Positions 37,726 to 46,514 of a DNA stretch of 64,000 bases are shown here, piece after piece. A program made the position numbers and the translations under genes. A model generated the notes under the pieces. The model searched no databases, had not been told where the DNA came from, and saw only the letters and a program-made list of their open reading frames with translations. The first letter of the stretch is position 1. Every line of letters begins with the position of its first letter. Source of the stretch: Elusimicrobiota bacterium (GTDB lineage Bacteria; Elusimicrobiota; Elusimicrobia; UBA1565; UBA9628); assembly GCA_016234805.1 (NCBI GenBank), contig JACRNU010000069.1, positions 62,001 to 126,000 on the forward strand, read 5' to 3'.

Positions 37726-39813
37726 TTGAGGTTCGGTCTTTTCTCGAAGTTCGCGGTCGTCCTTCTGTCGATGGCCCTCATCCCCGTCATCTTCTTCGCT
37801 TACCGCGCCGGCCGCGTCAGCGAGGTGAATATCGAGAACTCGATCCTGGAGCTGCACACGAAGCTGGCGGAGAAGCTGGCCAGCCAGTTCAACGTCTATT
37901 TCAAGTCCTACGACCACCAGATGTCCTTCCTCTTCACCGCCCTGCAGAAGAACCTGACATGGGAGGACAAGAGCGAGCTGCTGCGCACGGTCATGGCCAC
38001 CAACCCCGACATCCAGGAGATATCCTTCATCAGCCCGGCCGGCAAGGAGGTCCTCCATTTCCCCGAGGTCGCCGCCTCCACGACGCCGGTGTCCCGTGCC
38101 GACGATCCAGGCTTCAAGCAGTTCCTGAGCAGCCGCGCCCGCACCTTCCGGTTGACCGCTGATCCCCCCTCCCTGGACATCTACTACCCTCTGAGCAACG
38201 ACATGGCCGGCCGCGTCCACATCTCCATGAGCAATCTCGCCGAGAGGATCGCCTCCGAGAGCGTCGGCGGGACCGGCTTCGTCGTCCTAGCGGACAGGGC
38301 GGGAGCGCCGCTGTTCATGCCGGAGGGCGCGCTCGACGAGGCCTCGCACAAGGAGATGCCGCGCTGGGCCCTGATGCAGAGCGCTCTCAAGTCTCCCAGC
38401 GTGACCTCGGGGCCGATCGAGGGAAGGGATCTCGTGGGCGCGGCCCAGTCGTTGGAGAGCGTCGGGGGAGCCATCCTCGTCCTGCAGCCCCGCTCCGACG
38501 CCTACGCCGGGATCGCGGAGATGAAGAAGAGCTCCCTGATGGCCTTGGGCGTCGTGTTCTTGGCGGCGGTCACGGGCGCGGGGTTCCTCGCGAAGCGGCT
38601 CTCGTCCCCCTTGCTGGCCCTGAGCAAGGGAGCCGAGGCGGTGGCCCAGGGGAATTTCGACACCCAAGTCACCATCGAAAGCCAGGACGAGCTGCGGGAC
38701 CTCGCCAATTGCTTCAACAGGATGACCGCGCAGCTCAAGACCTATGCCGCGCTCCAGGTCGACCGGGTCCTGGTCGAACAGCAGAAGACCGAAGCCATCC
38801 TCTTCTCCATCGCCGACGGCATCCTCATGGCGGACGTCGCGGGCTCCCTCCAGCTGGTCAACCGGCGCGCCCGCGAACTCCTGGGCCTCGCCCCGGACGC
38901 CAAACTCGACGGAAAGACCGCGGCCGAGGTATTGCCGGCATCCAAGGTGCGCGACGTCATCCTCCGCGCGCCCGACGCCAGCCAGGGAGGGGGCTACGTC
39001 GACGTGGACCTCTCCACGCAGATCAGCAGGCAGTTCCTCCGCGTCACGCAGCAGCCGGTCTTCTCGCCGCGGACGAAGAAGGCCATCGGTCTCGTGACCA
39101 GCCTGCACGACTCGACCGCGGAAAAGACCATCGAGCATTCGAAGGACGAATTCCTGCGCAACATCACGGCGGGGATGCGCGCCCCGTTGGCCTCCTCGAT
39201 GCAGCAGGCGCAGTCCCTCATGCGCGGGGCCTTCGGGCCGATCTCGGCGGCCCAGGGGCAATCGCTGGCCGCCATCAACCAGGCGTTGACGCTGCAGATG
39301 GTCTCGGTCTCCAACGCCTTCGACAGCGCGAACATAGATTCGGGGCGCTTGCCGGTCCAACTGGCCCAGGCCAATCTCTCCGACATCGCCTCGCGCGTGG
39401 TGGCCGCCCTGCAGCCCATGGCCGCGGAGCGCAAGCTCGCGCTGACCATCTCCCGCGGCGCCGAGGGCGGCATCGCGGTCGACGCGTCCTTGATCGAGAG
39501 GGTCTTCATGAACCTGATCGTGAACGCCGTCAATTTCACGCCCGCCGGCAGCATCGCCGTCGCCGTCTTGGACGCGGAGACCTACGCGCAGGCCACGGTC
39601 ACGGACACGGGCATCGGCATCCCGGGGTTCTGCCTCCTGAGCGTCTTCGACAAGTTCGGGTGCATCCCGGGAACCCCCGGCACCGGCGCGGGGCTGGGCT
39701 TAAGCGTGGCCAAGGCCTTCGTGGAGGCCCACCGCGGCAAGATCTGGGCCGAGTCCGTGCTCGGCAAGGGCTCGCGCTTCAGCTTCGCGATCCCCAAGAA
39801 TCTGACGCAATGA
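37726..39813 (+). CDS. Membrane sensor kinase homologue lacking the phospho-acceptor histidine
   Basis: A 695-residue membrane sensor. It starts with TTG after a G-rich ribosome site (AGGGGGGGG). Helix 1 is residues 6-25; a Cache-like periplasmic domain covers about 30-265; helix 2 is about 268-288; HAMP is about 290-345 (SSPLLALSKGAEAVAQGNFD); a PAS domain is about 350-465. The dimerisation helix reads KDEFLRNITAGMRAPLAS: where kinases have SHELRTPL, this has TAGMRAPL, so the phospho-acceptor His is Ala482. The ATPase domain keeps its N-box (NLIVNAVNFTP), G1 (VTDTGIGIPG) and G2 (GTGAGLGLS). It probably binds ATP and signals by conformation or through a partner. It overlaps the LysM-FecR gene by 4 bases. 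Confidence 0.85.
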   Translation: MRFGLFSKFAVVLLSMALIPVIFFAYRAGRVSEVNIENSILELHTKLAEKLASQFNVYFKSYDHQMSFLFTALQKNLTWEDKSELLRTVMATNPDIQEISFISPAGKEVLHFPEVAASTTPVSRADDPGFKQFLSSRARTFRLTADPPSLDIYYPLSNDMAGRVHISMSNLAERIASESVGGTGFVVLADRAGAPLFMPEGALDEASHKEMPRWALMQSALKSPSVTSGPIEGRDLVGAAQSLESVGGAILVLQPRSDAYAGIAEMKKSSLMALGVVFLAAVTGAGFLAKRLSSPLLALSKGAEAVAQGNFDTQVTIESQDELRDLANCFNRMTAQLKTYAALQVDRVLVEQQKTEAILFSIADGILMADVAGSLQLVNRRARELLGLAPDAKLDGKTAAEVLPASKVRDVILRAPDASQGGGYVDVDLSTQISRQFLRVTQQPVFSPRTKKAIGLVTSLHDSTAEKTIEHSKDEFLRNITAGMRAPLASSMQQAQSLMRGAFGPISAAQGQSLAAINQALTLQMVSVSNAFDSANIDSGRLPVQLAQANLSDIASRVVAALQPMAAERKLALTISRGAEGGIAVDASLIERVFMNLIVNAVNFTPAGSIAVAVLDAETYAQATVTDTGIGIPGFCLLSVFDKFGCIPGTPGTGAGLGLSVAKAFVEAHRGKIWAESVLGKGSRFSFAIPKNLTQ

Positions 39814-40931
39814 GGCCCCTCCTCGGCTGTTTGCTGCTGGCCGCGTCCTTTCTTTCCGCGGCGATAGGTCCTCAGGAAGGGGGCGAGACCTTCCAGATGG
39901 TGGAGGTCCGTCCGGGAGACACCCTGTGGAGCCTGTCGAACAGGTACCTCAAGGACCCGGCCAAATGGGACCAGATACTCAAGTTCAACAAGCTGCCCTC
40001 CAAGGATCCGACCGTGGCTCTGCCGGGCATGATCCTGCGCATCCCGGCGAACATGATCAAGGATATCATGCGCGCCGCCACCTTGATCAAGACGCGCAAC
40101 GAGGTCCTCTTTCGCCGCCGTCAGACGGTGAAGTGGGAGCCCGCGAGCGAGAAGATGCAGGTCTTCCAAGGGGACGTCGTGCGGACGCTCGCCAACGCCA
40201 CCGCGGTGGTGGAGTTCCTCAACAAGGAGACGATGGTCGTCAACGCCAACTCCATGGCGGTCATCAAGCCCGCGGACAAGTCCTACGACATCGAACTCAC
40301 CAAAGGCAGCATCATGGCCAGCAACGCCGTCATCCATACGCCGGGAGCCACGATCTCGCCGTCGAGCAAGGGCGCCAGGTACATGGCGTCGGTCCGTGAC
40401 GACCAGACCACCGTGCTCGCGGTCTTCGAGGGCAGGGCCTCGGTCAAGGCGGCGGGCAAGACCGTCGAGGTGTCCGCCGGCAAGGGGATGGAGATCGCCC
40501 TGGGCGATGCCCCGAGCGTTCCGATCGCCATCGGCGACCTGGCCGACTTCAGCGCCCGGGCGGGCCAGATCAGCGAGGCCGCCGCCCTCCTGGGCTGGAA
40601 GCCCCCCGACGTGAAGGCTCCTCCGGCCGTCACCGTGAAGCTGACCAAATCCGTCCCGATGGAGTCGCTGACCGAGGACATCCAGAAGGTGAAGATCGGC
40701 GTGCCCATATCCGCCTACCGCGTGCAGTTTTCCATCGAACAGGATTTCTCCGAGATCGTCTTCGACAAGTATTTCGAGGGGGATTTCCCGTTCAATCCCG
40801 CCACCGTGGAACTGCGGCCTGGGGTATACTGGGGCAGGATCTCGCTCGTGGACCTGCTCGGCAGCCAAGGGAAGTTCTCCACGCCCAAGCAGTATACGGT
40901 GGGAAGACCTGCGGCCCCGCGGCGGCGGTAG
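39810..40931 (+). CDS. Periplasmic LysM and FecR-domain protein
   Basis: A 373-residue secreted protein. ATG 39810 overlaps the kinase stop (ATGA) and gives a signal peptide (MRPLLGCLLLAASFLSAAIG). Residues about 30-80 are LysM (VRPGDTLWSLSNRYLKDPAK, PGMILRIPAN). Residues about 110-235 are FecR-like (WEPASEKMQVFQGDVVRTLA, SYDIELTKGSIMASNAVIHT, VLAVFEGRASVKAAGKTVEV). The rest includes a fibronectin-like segment. FecR domains in Gram-negatives relay periplasmic signals or act as wall-bound scaffolds; LysM would fix it to peptidoglycan. Coupling to a Cache sensor suggests that both monitor one envelope cue. Domains secure, role inferred. Confidence 0.82.
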   Translation: MRPLLGCLLLAASFLSAAIGPQEGGETFQMVEVRPGDTLWSLSNRYLKDPAKWDQILKFNKLPSKDPTVALPGMILRIPANMIKDIMRAATLIKTRNEVLFRRRQTVKWEPASEKMQVFQGDVVRTLANATAVVEFLNKETMVVNANSMAVIKPADKSYDIELTKGSIMASNAVIHTPGATISPSSKGARYMASVRDDQTTVLAVFEGRASVKAAGKTVEVSAGKGMEIALGDAPSVPIAIGDLADFSARAGQISEAAALLGWKPPDVKAPPAVTVKLTKSVPMESLTEDIQKVKIGVPISAYRVQFSIEQDFSEIVFDKYFEGDFPFNPATVELRPGVYWGRISLVDLLGSQGKFSTPKQYTVGRPAAPRRR

Positions 40932-40938
40932 CGAGCCC

Positions 40939-41571
40939 TTACAATCCCCGCTTGGGGCAGAAGCCCTTGAGGGAGCAGGCGGGACAGTCCGGAGAAGCGG
41001 CGGAGCAGACCCTGCGGCCGTGCCAGACCATGGCCTGGCTGAAGAAGATCCAGTCCTTCCTGGGCAGGAGGGCCATGAGGCCGGCCTCGATATCCTCCGG
41101 GTCCTTGCAATCGCTCAAGCCCATGCGGAAGGCCAGGCGCTTGACGTGCGTGTCCACCACAATGCCCTCGGCCTTGTTGAAGACCGCGCCGAGGATGACG
41201 TTGGCGGTCTTGCGGCCCACTCCCTTGAGCGTGCGGAGGTCATCCATGGTGCCCGGAACCTCGCCCTTGAACTCGGAGACCATCTTCGCCGCCGCGGCCT
41301 GGATGGACGAGGCCTTGGCCCTGAAGAAGCCCGTGGAGTGGATCATGGCCTCGAGCTCGGCGGGCCTGGCCTCGGCATAGTCCCGGGCGGTCCTGAATCT
41401 CGCGAAGAGGGCGGGAGTGACCATGTTGACCCGCTTGTCCGTGCACTGCGCGGAGAGGATGGTCGCGACCAGGAGCTCGAGCGGGGTCTTGTAGTCGAGC
41501 TCGACCTTGGCCTTGGGATAGAGCTTGCGCAGCCCAGCCACGATCCTTCCGACCCGGACTTTGATATCCAT
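40939..41571 (-). CDS. nth: Endonuclease III
   Basis: A 210-residue DNA glycosylase/AP lyase that removes oxidised pyrimidines. It has the helix-hairpin-helix LKGVGRKTANVILG with the catalytic Lys, the catalytic Asp in GIVVDTHVKRLA, and the C-terminal 4Fe-4S motif CSAASPDCPACSLKGFC (C-x6-C-x2-C-x5-C). Length matches the family. It starts 15 bases after the MFS transporter stop on the same strand, a pairing without evident functional meaning. It is convergent with the LysM-FecR gene, 7 bases between stops. Confidence 0.97.
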   Translation of the reverse strand: MDIKVRVGRIVAGLRKLYPKAKVELDYKTPLELLVATILSAQCTDKRVNMVTPALFARFRTARDYAEARPAELEAMIHSTGFFRAKASSIQAAAAKMVSEFKGEVPGTMDDLRTLKGVGRKTANVILGAVFNKAEGIVVDTHVKRLAFRMGLSDCKDPEDIEAGLMALLPRKDWIFFSQAMVWHGRRVCSAASPDCPACSLKGFCPKRGL

Positions 41572-41586
41572 ACGGTCGACCCGGCG

Positions 41587-43068
41587 TCAGTCCGCCCTGC
41601 CGGCCTCCTGAACCTTGACGAAGCGGCGGAACACCAGCAAGCCCGCGGGCGTGATGAGAGCCATGATTCCGATGATGAGCCACATGGTCCCGGAGTTCCG
41701 CGGCCCCTGGGCCGGGCAGTAGTTGGTCAGGAGCCAGCCGGACAGCGGACCCGCCCCGAGCTTGGCCAGCAGGAAGGGCAGGTAGGAGAGGGACATGTAC
41801 GAGGCCTCCTGGCCCTTGGGCGCGATGGCCGAGGTGTATTCGTAGAGCCGCGGGGTCCAGAAGACCTCGCCCACGGAATAGACCACGACGAAGACGAAGA
41901 TCATGACATAGTAGGGGTTCACGCTCCCCTGGACCCCGAGCCACTTGTGCGCCACGAGGTCCCCCAGGAAGCCGTCGGCCAGGGGCTGCCACCAGGACGG
42001 AGGCGTGGCCATGAGGAACACGGACGCGGCAGCGAGCGTGCTGCCGAAGAGGACCATGCGGTACGCCGAGAACCTCTGCGTCAGGGCGCCGATGAAAGGC
42101 ACGAGGATGATGACCACCAGGGAGTTCAGGGACCAGCAGAGCCTGCCGATGGGCGCCCCGTCGCCGAGCTCGCGGATGCCGAACTTGGGGTAGGTGTAAT
42201 ACAAGTGATAGAGCACGAGACGGATGCCGACGATCAGGGCGAGGAAGGCGAGGAAGCGGTAGAAGGCGGGCTGCTTCCAGAGGTTGGCGAAGATGGTGAT
42301 GGTCTCATTGAAGGCGTCGCGCACCATCAGGAAAAACGCCTTGACCGCCCCCTCGCCCGGGTACTTGGGCTTGTCCGGGCTGATCTTCAAGCCCTCGTCC
42401 GTGGCCTCGACCCCGTCGCGCAGGCCGAAGTACATGATGAGGAGGTTCGGGATGGTCAGGAGGAAGCTCGTGAGGAAGAGGGTCCGATAGGTGCTGATCG
42501 TCATGCCGAGGATGGGGAGGACGAGGGTGCCGTGCTCGCCCAAGCCCTTGCGCAGGTAATCGAAGATGAGGCTGCCGATGAAGAACCCCACGTTCATCAT
42601 GCAGTAGAAGATGGAGAAGGAGATGGAACGCTGGGCCGTGGTGGAGTAGCGCCGCACGGCCGCGACCATGACCGGGGTCATGAGGGCCTCGCCCAGGGCC
42701 AGGGGCAGCAGGCCGCAGAAAAGGGCGACCCACTTGTCCGGGGAGAAGGTCATGACCCCGCGCGAGAGGATGCACACGAAGAAGCCCAGCAGGAAGGACT
42801 TGCGCAGGCCGATGGCGTCCACCAAGGAGCCGGTGAGCACCGTGAAGAGGGTCATGAGCAGGGACCAGGCGCCCACCCAGGCCCCTGCCACGGAGTCGTC
42901 GAAGCCCAGGTCCGAGGAGAGCCAGAGCACGAGCGTCGAGTTCATGACGCCGTAGGCGAGGATGGCGAGGAGCTTCGCCCCGAAGATGATCCAGAGCTCG
43001 CGCGCCGCGCCCTTGAGGACCATGAACTTAGCGATGAAGGACTCGGAGCCTTTGTTCTCTTCAGCCAT
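41587..43068 (-). CDS. MFS transporter, POT-like
   Basis: A 493-residue inner-membrane transporter with 12-14 helices. The N-terminal half has LVDAIGLRKSFLLGF, a motif A variant after helix 2, and FYCMMNVGFFIGSLIFDYLR as in proton-dependent oligopeptide (POT/PTR) transporters. EVFWTPRLYEYTSAIAPKGQ in the second half also recalls POT proteins. The substrate may be di- or tripeptides, but POT ExxERFxYY on helix 1 is not evident, so I leave it as POT-like. A TGCTACCAT box lies 6 bases before the start. It is followed by nth. Confidence 0.78.
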   Translation of the reverse strand: MAEENKGSESFIAKFMVLKGAARELWIIFGAKLLAILAYGVMNSTLVLWLSSDLGFDDSVAGAWVGAWSLLMTLFTVLTGSLVDAIGLRKSFLLGFFVCILSRGVMTFSPDKWVALFCGLLPLALGEALMTPVMVAAVRRYSTTAQRSISFSIFYCMMNVGFFIGSLIFDYLRKGLGEHGTLVLPILGMTISTYRTLFLTSFLLTIPNLLIMYFGLRDGVEATDEGLKISPDKPKYPGEGAVKAFFLMVRDAFNETITIFANLWKQPAFYRFLAFLALIVGIRLVLYHLYYTYPKFGIRELGDGAPIGRLCWSLNSLVVIILVPFIGALTQRFSAYRMVLFGSTLAAASVFLMATPPSWWQPLADGFLGDLVAHKWLGVQGSVNPYYVMIFVFVVVYSVGEVFWTPRLYEYTSAIAPKGQEASYMSLSYLPFLLAKLGAGPLSGWLLTNYCPAQGPRNSGTMWLIIGIMALITPAGLLVFRRFVKVQEAGRAD

Positions 43069-43074
43069 GCCGGG

Positions 43075-43083
43075 ATGGTAGCA
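43075..43083 (-). promoter_or_regulatory. Extended -10-like box TGCTACCAT before the MFS gene
   Basis: TGCTACCAT on the minus strand, 6 bases before the start at 43068. The same nonamer, at the same 6-base distance, precedes the gene starting at 52966. Confidence 0.35.
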
Positions 43084-43110
43084 ATTTTCCCGTCCCGCCT
43101 TTCAGCAGGG

Positions 43111-44043
43111 CTAACGCTTCTTCCGGGCGAAGTCGATGTAGGCCCGCAGGTTCCCGGCCTTGCCGGGCTGGAGCCTCACCGCCGCGTCCCATTCCTTGAC
43201 TGCTTCCTTGTATCTCTTGAGATGGTAAAGGACATGACCCTTCTGTTCGCGCAGGCCCGCGTCCTCAGGCTCGACGGCCAAGGCGCGGTCGAGGTCCTCG
43301 AGCGCGGCCGCCTCGCGCCCGGATTCATCGAGCGCCTCGGCGCGGCGCCGGTAGCCCAGCGCCAACCGGGGCGCCAGCCTGATGACCTCGGAGTAGTCCT
43401 CGATGGCGGCGTCGTGATCGAGGAGTTCCCGCTTGGCCCTGGCCCGGGAGAGCCGCGCGGAGAAGGACCCCGGCTCGTACTTGATCATCTTGTCGAAAAG
43501 TCCCACGGCCTCCACCGGGTCCCCGAGGCAGGCGAAAGCTTCCCCGCGCTTGCGCAGGGCCTGGACCAGCCAGGACTCCGCGGCGTAGGCGATGGCGAAG
43601 GCCTCCTGGGCGCCCGCGCAGTCGCCCATGGCGAGCTTGGCGCTCCCCGCGGAATACGGGGCGCCGGTCAACCCGGGATCGAGGCGCGCGGCCTCCTTGA
43701 GGTCCGCCAAGGCGCCCAGATGGTCTCCGAGGTCCAGGCGCGTGTTGCCCCGGTTGTACCAGGCCGCGGCCAGGCCCGGGTCGAGCCTCAGGGCTTCGGT
43801 GAAATCATCCGCAGCGGCCTGGAATTCAAGCCGGTCGAGCCTCATCCTGCCGCGCCAGTTGAAGGCCAGGGCGTCCTTGGGGTCCTTGGTGAGCACGCGG
43901 TCGAAGGCCTCCACGGCCTTGGCCGGGTCTCCTCCTGGCGCGGCTTCCAAGGCCAGAGGACCCGGCGCCGGAGGCTTCTCCGAGCAGGCTCCGAGGTTGA
44001 GTCCCAGGACCAGGGCAGCGGCCGGCACGAGAAAGCGCCTCAC
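43111..44043 (-). CDS. TPR lipoprotein
   Basis: A 310-residue lipoprotein with signal peptide and lipobox LGLNLGAC (Cys20). Residues about 38-305 are seven or eight TPR units (DALAFNWRGRMRLDRLEFQA, AAWYNRGNTRLDLGDHLGAL, RRAEALDESGREAAALEDLD). TPR arrays bind peptide segments of partner proteins; in the outer or inner envelope leaflet this would be an assembly scaffold. Its start overlaps the stop of the second TPR lipoprotein (ATGA), so the two are produced together and may form a pair. Confidence 0.85.
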   Translation of the reverse strand: MRRFLVPAAALVLGLNLGACSEKPPAPGPLALEAAPGGDPAKAVEAFDRVLTKDPKDALAFNWRGRMRLDRLEFQAAADDFTEALRLDPGLAAAWYNRGNTRLDLGDHLGALADLKEAARLDPGLTGAPYSAGSAKLAMGDCAGAQEAFAIAYAAESWLVQALRKRGEAFACLGDPVEAVGLFDKMIKYEPGSFSARLSRARAKRELLDHDAAIEDYSEVIRLAPRLALGYRRRAEALDESGREAAALEDLDRALAVEPEDAGLREQKGHVLYHLKRYKEAVKEWDAAVRLQPGKAGNLRAYIDFARKKR

Positions 44044-45422
44044 GGCTTGCCCCGGATGAGCTCGCGCAGGTTCGCGAGGGTCTCGGCCGCGGTTTTGCTG
44101 CGCGGGTTGATCCTGGCCGCGGCTTCGAGGTCCGAGAGGGCCTTCTTCCGGTCCTTGCGGCCCAGGTGCACGAGGCCGCGCTCGAAATAGGCGTCATCCC
44201 ACCACGGCGCGTATTCGACCGCGGCGTCGCAGTCCTTGAGCGCCGCGGGGTAGTCCTTGAGCTTGCGATTGATGCGGCAGCGCAGCCGCAAAGGGTCCGA
44301 GTAGCGCGGCGAGAACTCGATGGCCTTGTCGCAGTTCTTGCGGGCCTCCTCATGCCGTCCCGCGTCGAGGTAGGCGGAGCACAGGCCGGAGAAGCCCGCG
44401 GGATCCCGCGGAGACAGCTTCAGGATGGCCTGGCGGTCCGACAGCCCCCCCTTGGGGTCGTCCCTGAGGTCCCGCACATTGCCGCGGAAGAAGTAGGCGC
44501 TGCTCAGCTTGGGCGCGATGTTGATGGCTGCTGAAAGGTCCGCCTCGGCGGCGGCAAGCCCCGCATCCTCCTGGTCCGCGATGGCCCGGTCGCGGTAGAC
44601 CCTGCCCCGCCGGACATAGAGGTCGGCGTTGCGGGGGTTGAACTTGATGGCTGAGGAGAGGTCGGCGAGCGCGGCGTCGAAGTCGTAGCGCGACAGGTGG
44701 ACCGCCGCCCTTTCCGGGTAGAGGTCCACGCTCCCAGGGGAGAGCGCGAGCGCCTTGTCGAGGTCCGCCGCGGCCTTATCCAGGTCCTGCTTGAGGTCCG
44801 AGGACGAGAGCACATGGGCCCGGCCCACGAAGCCCCGGCTGTCATCCCTCCTGAGCGCGATAGCCTTCTCGAAATCCGCCAGGGCCCCCTCCCGGTCCTC
44901 GCGGCCGTAGCGCAGGTAGCCGCGCGAAAGGAGCGCGGGATGGAAGTCCGGCCTCTTGGCCAGGGCCTTGTCGAGCATGGCCTCCGCTTCCCGGGAAAGG
45001 CCGAGCCCCCTAAGAGCCACGGACCGCTGGAACAGGATCTCCGGAGCCTCGGGCCTGGCCTTGAGCGCGGCGTCGAAGTCGGCCAGCGCGGCCAGGGGGT
45101 CTCCGAGCTCCAGGCGCGCGATCCCGGCCTGGTAGCGCAGGCCGGCCATGGCCGGGTCGAGGCTGGCGGCCCGGCCGAGGTCCGCCGCGGCCTGGCCGAA
45201 GTTCTTGAGCTGGAAGTGCGCCAAGCCGCGGAGGTAGTAGGTCCGCGGATTGGAAGGCTCGGCAGCGATCAGCGCGGTGAGGTCCCGGACCGCGGCTCGG
45301 AACTCGCCGCGATAGAGCCGCTCCGCAGCGGACGCGTACGCCCGCGCCGGAGTCGGCTTGTCCCGGCACGCGGCCCCGCCCAGGAGCAGGAGCGCGGCGA
45401 GGGCCGCTGCCTTCGTTGTCAT
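44040..45422 (-). CDS. Large TPR lipoprotein
   Basis: A 460-residue lipoprotein; lipobox LLGGAAC (Cys19). Nearly the whole mature chain is about eleven TPR units (NPRTYYLRGLAHFQLKNFGQ, FHPALLSRGYLRYGREDREG, ADLYVRRGRVYRDRAIADQE). It is the first gene of a coupled two-gene pair with the smaller TPR lipoprotein. Possible roles are scaffolding of envelope complexes or peptide binding; nothing in the sequence narrows this. Divergent from the zinc-ribbon gene. Confidence 0.86.
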   Translation of the reverse strand: MTTKAAALAALLLLGGAACRDKPTPARAYASAAERLYRGEFRAAVRDLTALIAAEPSNPRTYYLRGLAHFQLKNFGQAAADLGRAASLDPAMAGLRYQAGIARLELGDPLAALADFDAALKARPEAPEILFQRSVALRGLGLSREAEAMLDKALAKRPDFHPALLSRGYLRYGREDREGALADFEKAIALRRDDSRGFVGRAHVLSSSDLKQDLDKAAADLDKALALSPGSVDLYPERAAVHLSRYDFDAALADLSSAIKFNPRNADLYVRRGRVYRDRAIADQEDAGLAAAEADLSAAINIAPKLSSAYFFRGNVRDLRDDPKGGLSDRQAILKLSPRDPAGFSGLCSAYLDAGRHEEARKNCDKAIEFSPRYSDPLRLRCRINRKLKDYPAALKDCDAAVEYAPWWDDAYFERGLVHLGRKDRKKALSDLEAAARINPRSKTAAETLANLRELIRGKP

Positions 45423-45443
45423 GGCTCGGTCATTATAGGATTA

Positions 45444-45452
45444 TGGTAGGAT
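45444..45452 (+). promoter_or_regulatory. Extended -10 box TGGTAGGAT before the zinc-ribbon gene
   Basis: TGGTAGGATTAA here is repeated exactly at 61182 before dinB, including the preceding TA. It lies 32 bases before the start at 45485, which has its own strong ribosome site. Confidence 0.4.
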
Positions 45453-45484
45453 TAATGAGAACCCTCGTCCCAAGGAGATATCCC

Positions 45485-46504
45485 ATGGCGGGAACCTGCC
45501 CTAACTGCAAGGCCGAGCAACCCGAAGGCGCCACAGAGTGCCCCCAGTGCGGCATCGTCTACGTCAAGTTCCTCAAGCGCCAGGCTGAGAAGAACCTCGA
45601 TGCCATGGCCCAGGCAGAGACGGCCCAGGCCGCGTCAGCAGCTCCATCCGCCTCGACGGCAGCCGGCGCTCCTGGCGGGTCCTCGCCAGCCCCTGATCCC
45701 GAGAAGGGCGGCCCAGGAGGGGTCCTCGCTGCCGTGGGCCTCATCGCGGGCCTCGGCGCCGGCGGCTGGTTCATGTATCCCGGGAAGGGCCTGCCGGTCA
45801 CGGATGCCATGCAGAAGAGCGCGGGCCACGCCTTTGCCGCGGCCGCGCCAACGGGATTCACCGCGAATTGGACGGAACAGATCCAGGGCGCGGGCGTCAT
45901 TCCAGCCCAGTTCGCCAACACCACCGTGGGCTCCTTCAGCGGGACCTTCGCGGACGGCTACGCCCCCAACATGACCATCGTGTCCATGCCCCTCCCGCCG
46001 TCCAAGGTGACCCCCGCGAACAAGGATAAGCAGGCTGAGACCCGTTTCGCCGACATCCGCGCATCAGTGGACAAGTGGACTCCGGAATCGGTCCAGGTCG
46101 TGAAAGTGGACAAGCTCGACAGCCTGCGCGTGGAAGGAGGCGGCCCCAAGCACGTCAAGCAGGTCATCCCGCCCGTGGTCATGAACAGGCAGGCGGCCGC
46201 CGCGCTCGAGAGGCAGAAGAACCCCGGGGCCATCGTGTTCACCTGCAAAGTGTTCGTCGATATCGGCCGCATCGGCCCCACCCCGGACGCGTGCATCGTG
46301 GAGGACGCCCGCACCTTGGAAGCGGACTATGAGCTCCTCACCGGCGGGGTCCTGGTCCCGGGCAAGAAACGCCAGTACCTGCTGAGCTACGTCTGCGACC
46401 GCAACCAGAGGACCGCGTGCATGGCGGCCTTCGACGAACTCGTAGGTTCCTTCAGGGTCCTGGAGCGGCCGGGGCGGATGGACTTCGTGAAGCCGAAAGG
46501 CTGA
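45485..46504 (+). CDS. Zinc-ribbon membrane protein of unknown function
   Basis: A 339-residue protein. ATG 45485 sits 7 bases after AAGGAGATA. Residues 1-30 are a zinc ribbon (Cys5, Cys8, Cys19, Cys22: CPNCKAEQPEGATECPQCG). An Ala/Pro-rich linker leads to one membrane helix (about 80-100, GGVLAAVGLIAGLGAGGWFM). The remaining 230 residues are soluble, probably periplasmic, with Cys residues (VFTCKVFVDIGRIG, DACIVEDA, LLSYVCDRNQRTACMAA) that may form disulfides. I do not recognise this domain. Cytoplasmic ribbon plus external domain suggests a small transmembrane sensor. The downstream release-factor-like gene starts 10 bases after the stop. Confidence 0.68.
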   Translation: MAGTCPNCKAEQPEGATECPQCGIVYVKFLKRQAEKNLDAMAQAETAQAASAAPSASTAAGAPGGSSPAPDPEKGGPGGVLAAVGLIAGLGAGGWFMYPGKGLPVTDAMQKSAGHAFAAAAPTGFTANWTEQIQGAGVIPAQFANTTVGSFSGTFADGYAPNMTIVSMPLPPSKVTPANKDKQAETRFADIRASVDKWTPESVQVVKVDKLDSLRVEGGGPKHVKQVIPPVVMNRQAAAALERQKNPGAIVFTCKVFVDIGRIGPTPDACIVEDARTLEADYELLTGGVLVPGKKRQYLLSYVCDRNQRTACMAAFDELVGSFRVLERPGRMDFVKPKG

Positions 46505-46514
46505 GCACCGCGTC

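Noticed and set aside
41020-44190. 1056-residue plus-strand open frame opposite nth, the MFS gene and a TPR lipoprotein
   Set aside because: Spans three well-supported genes in antisense and contains no plausible domain or signal; an artefact of GC-biased third positions.
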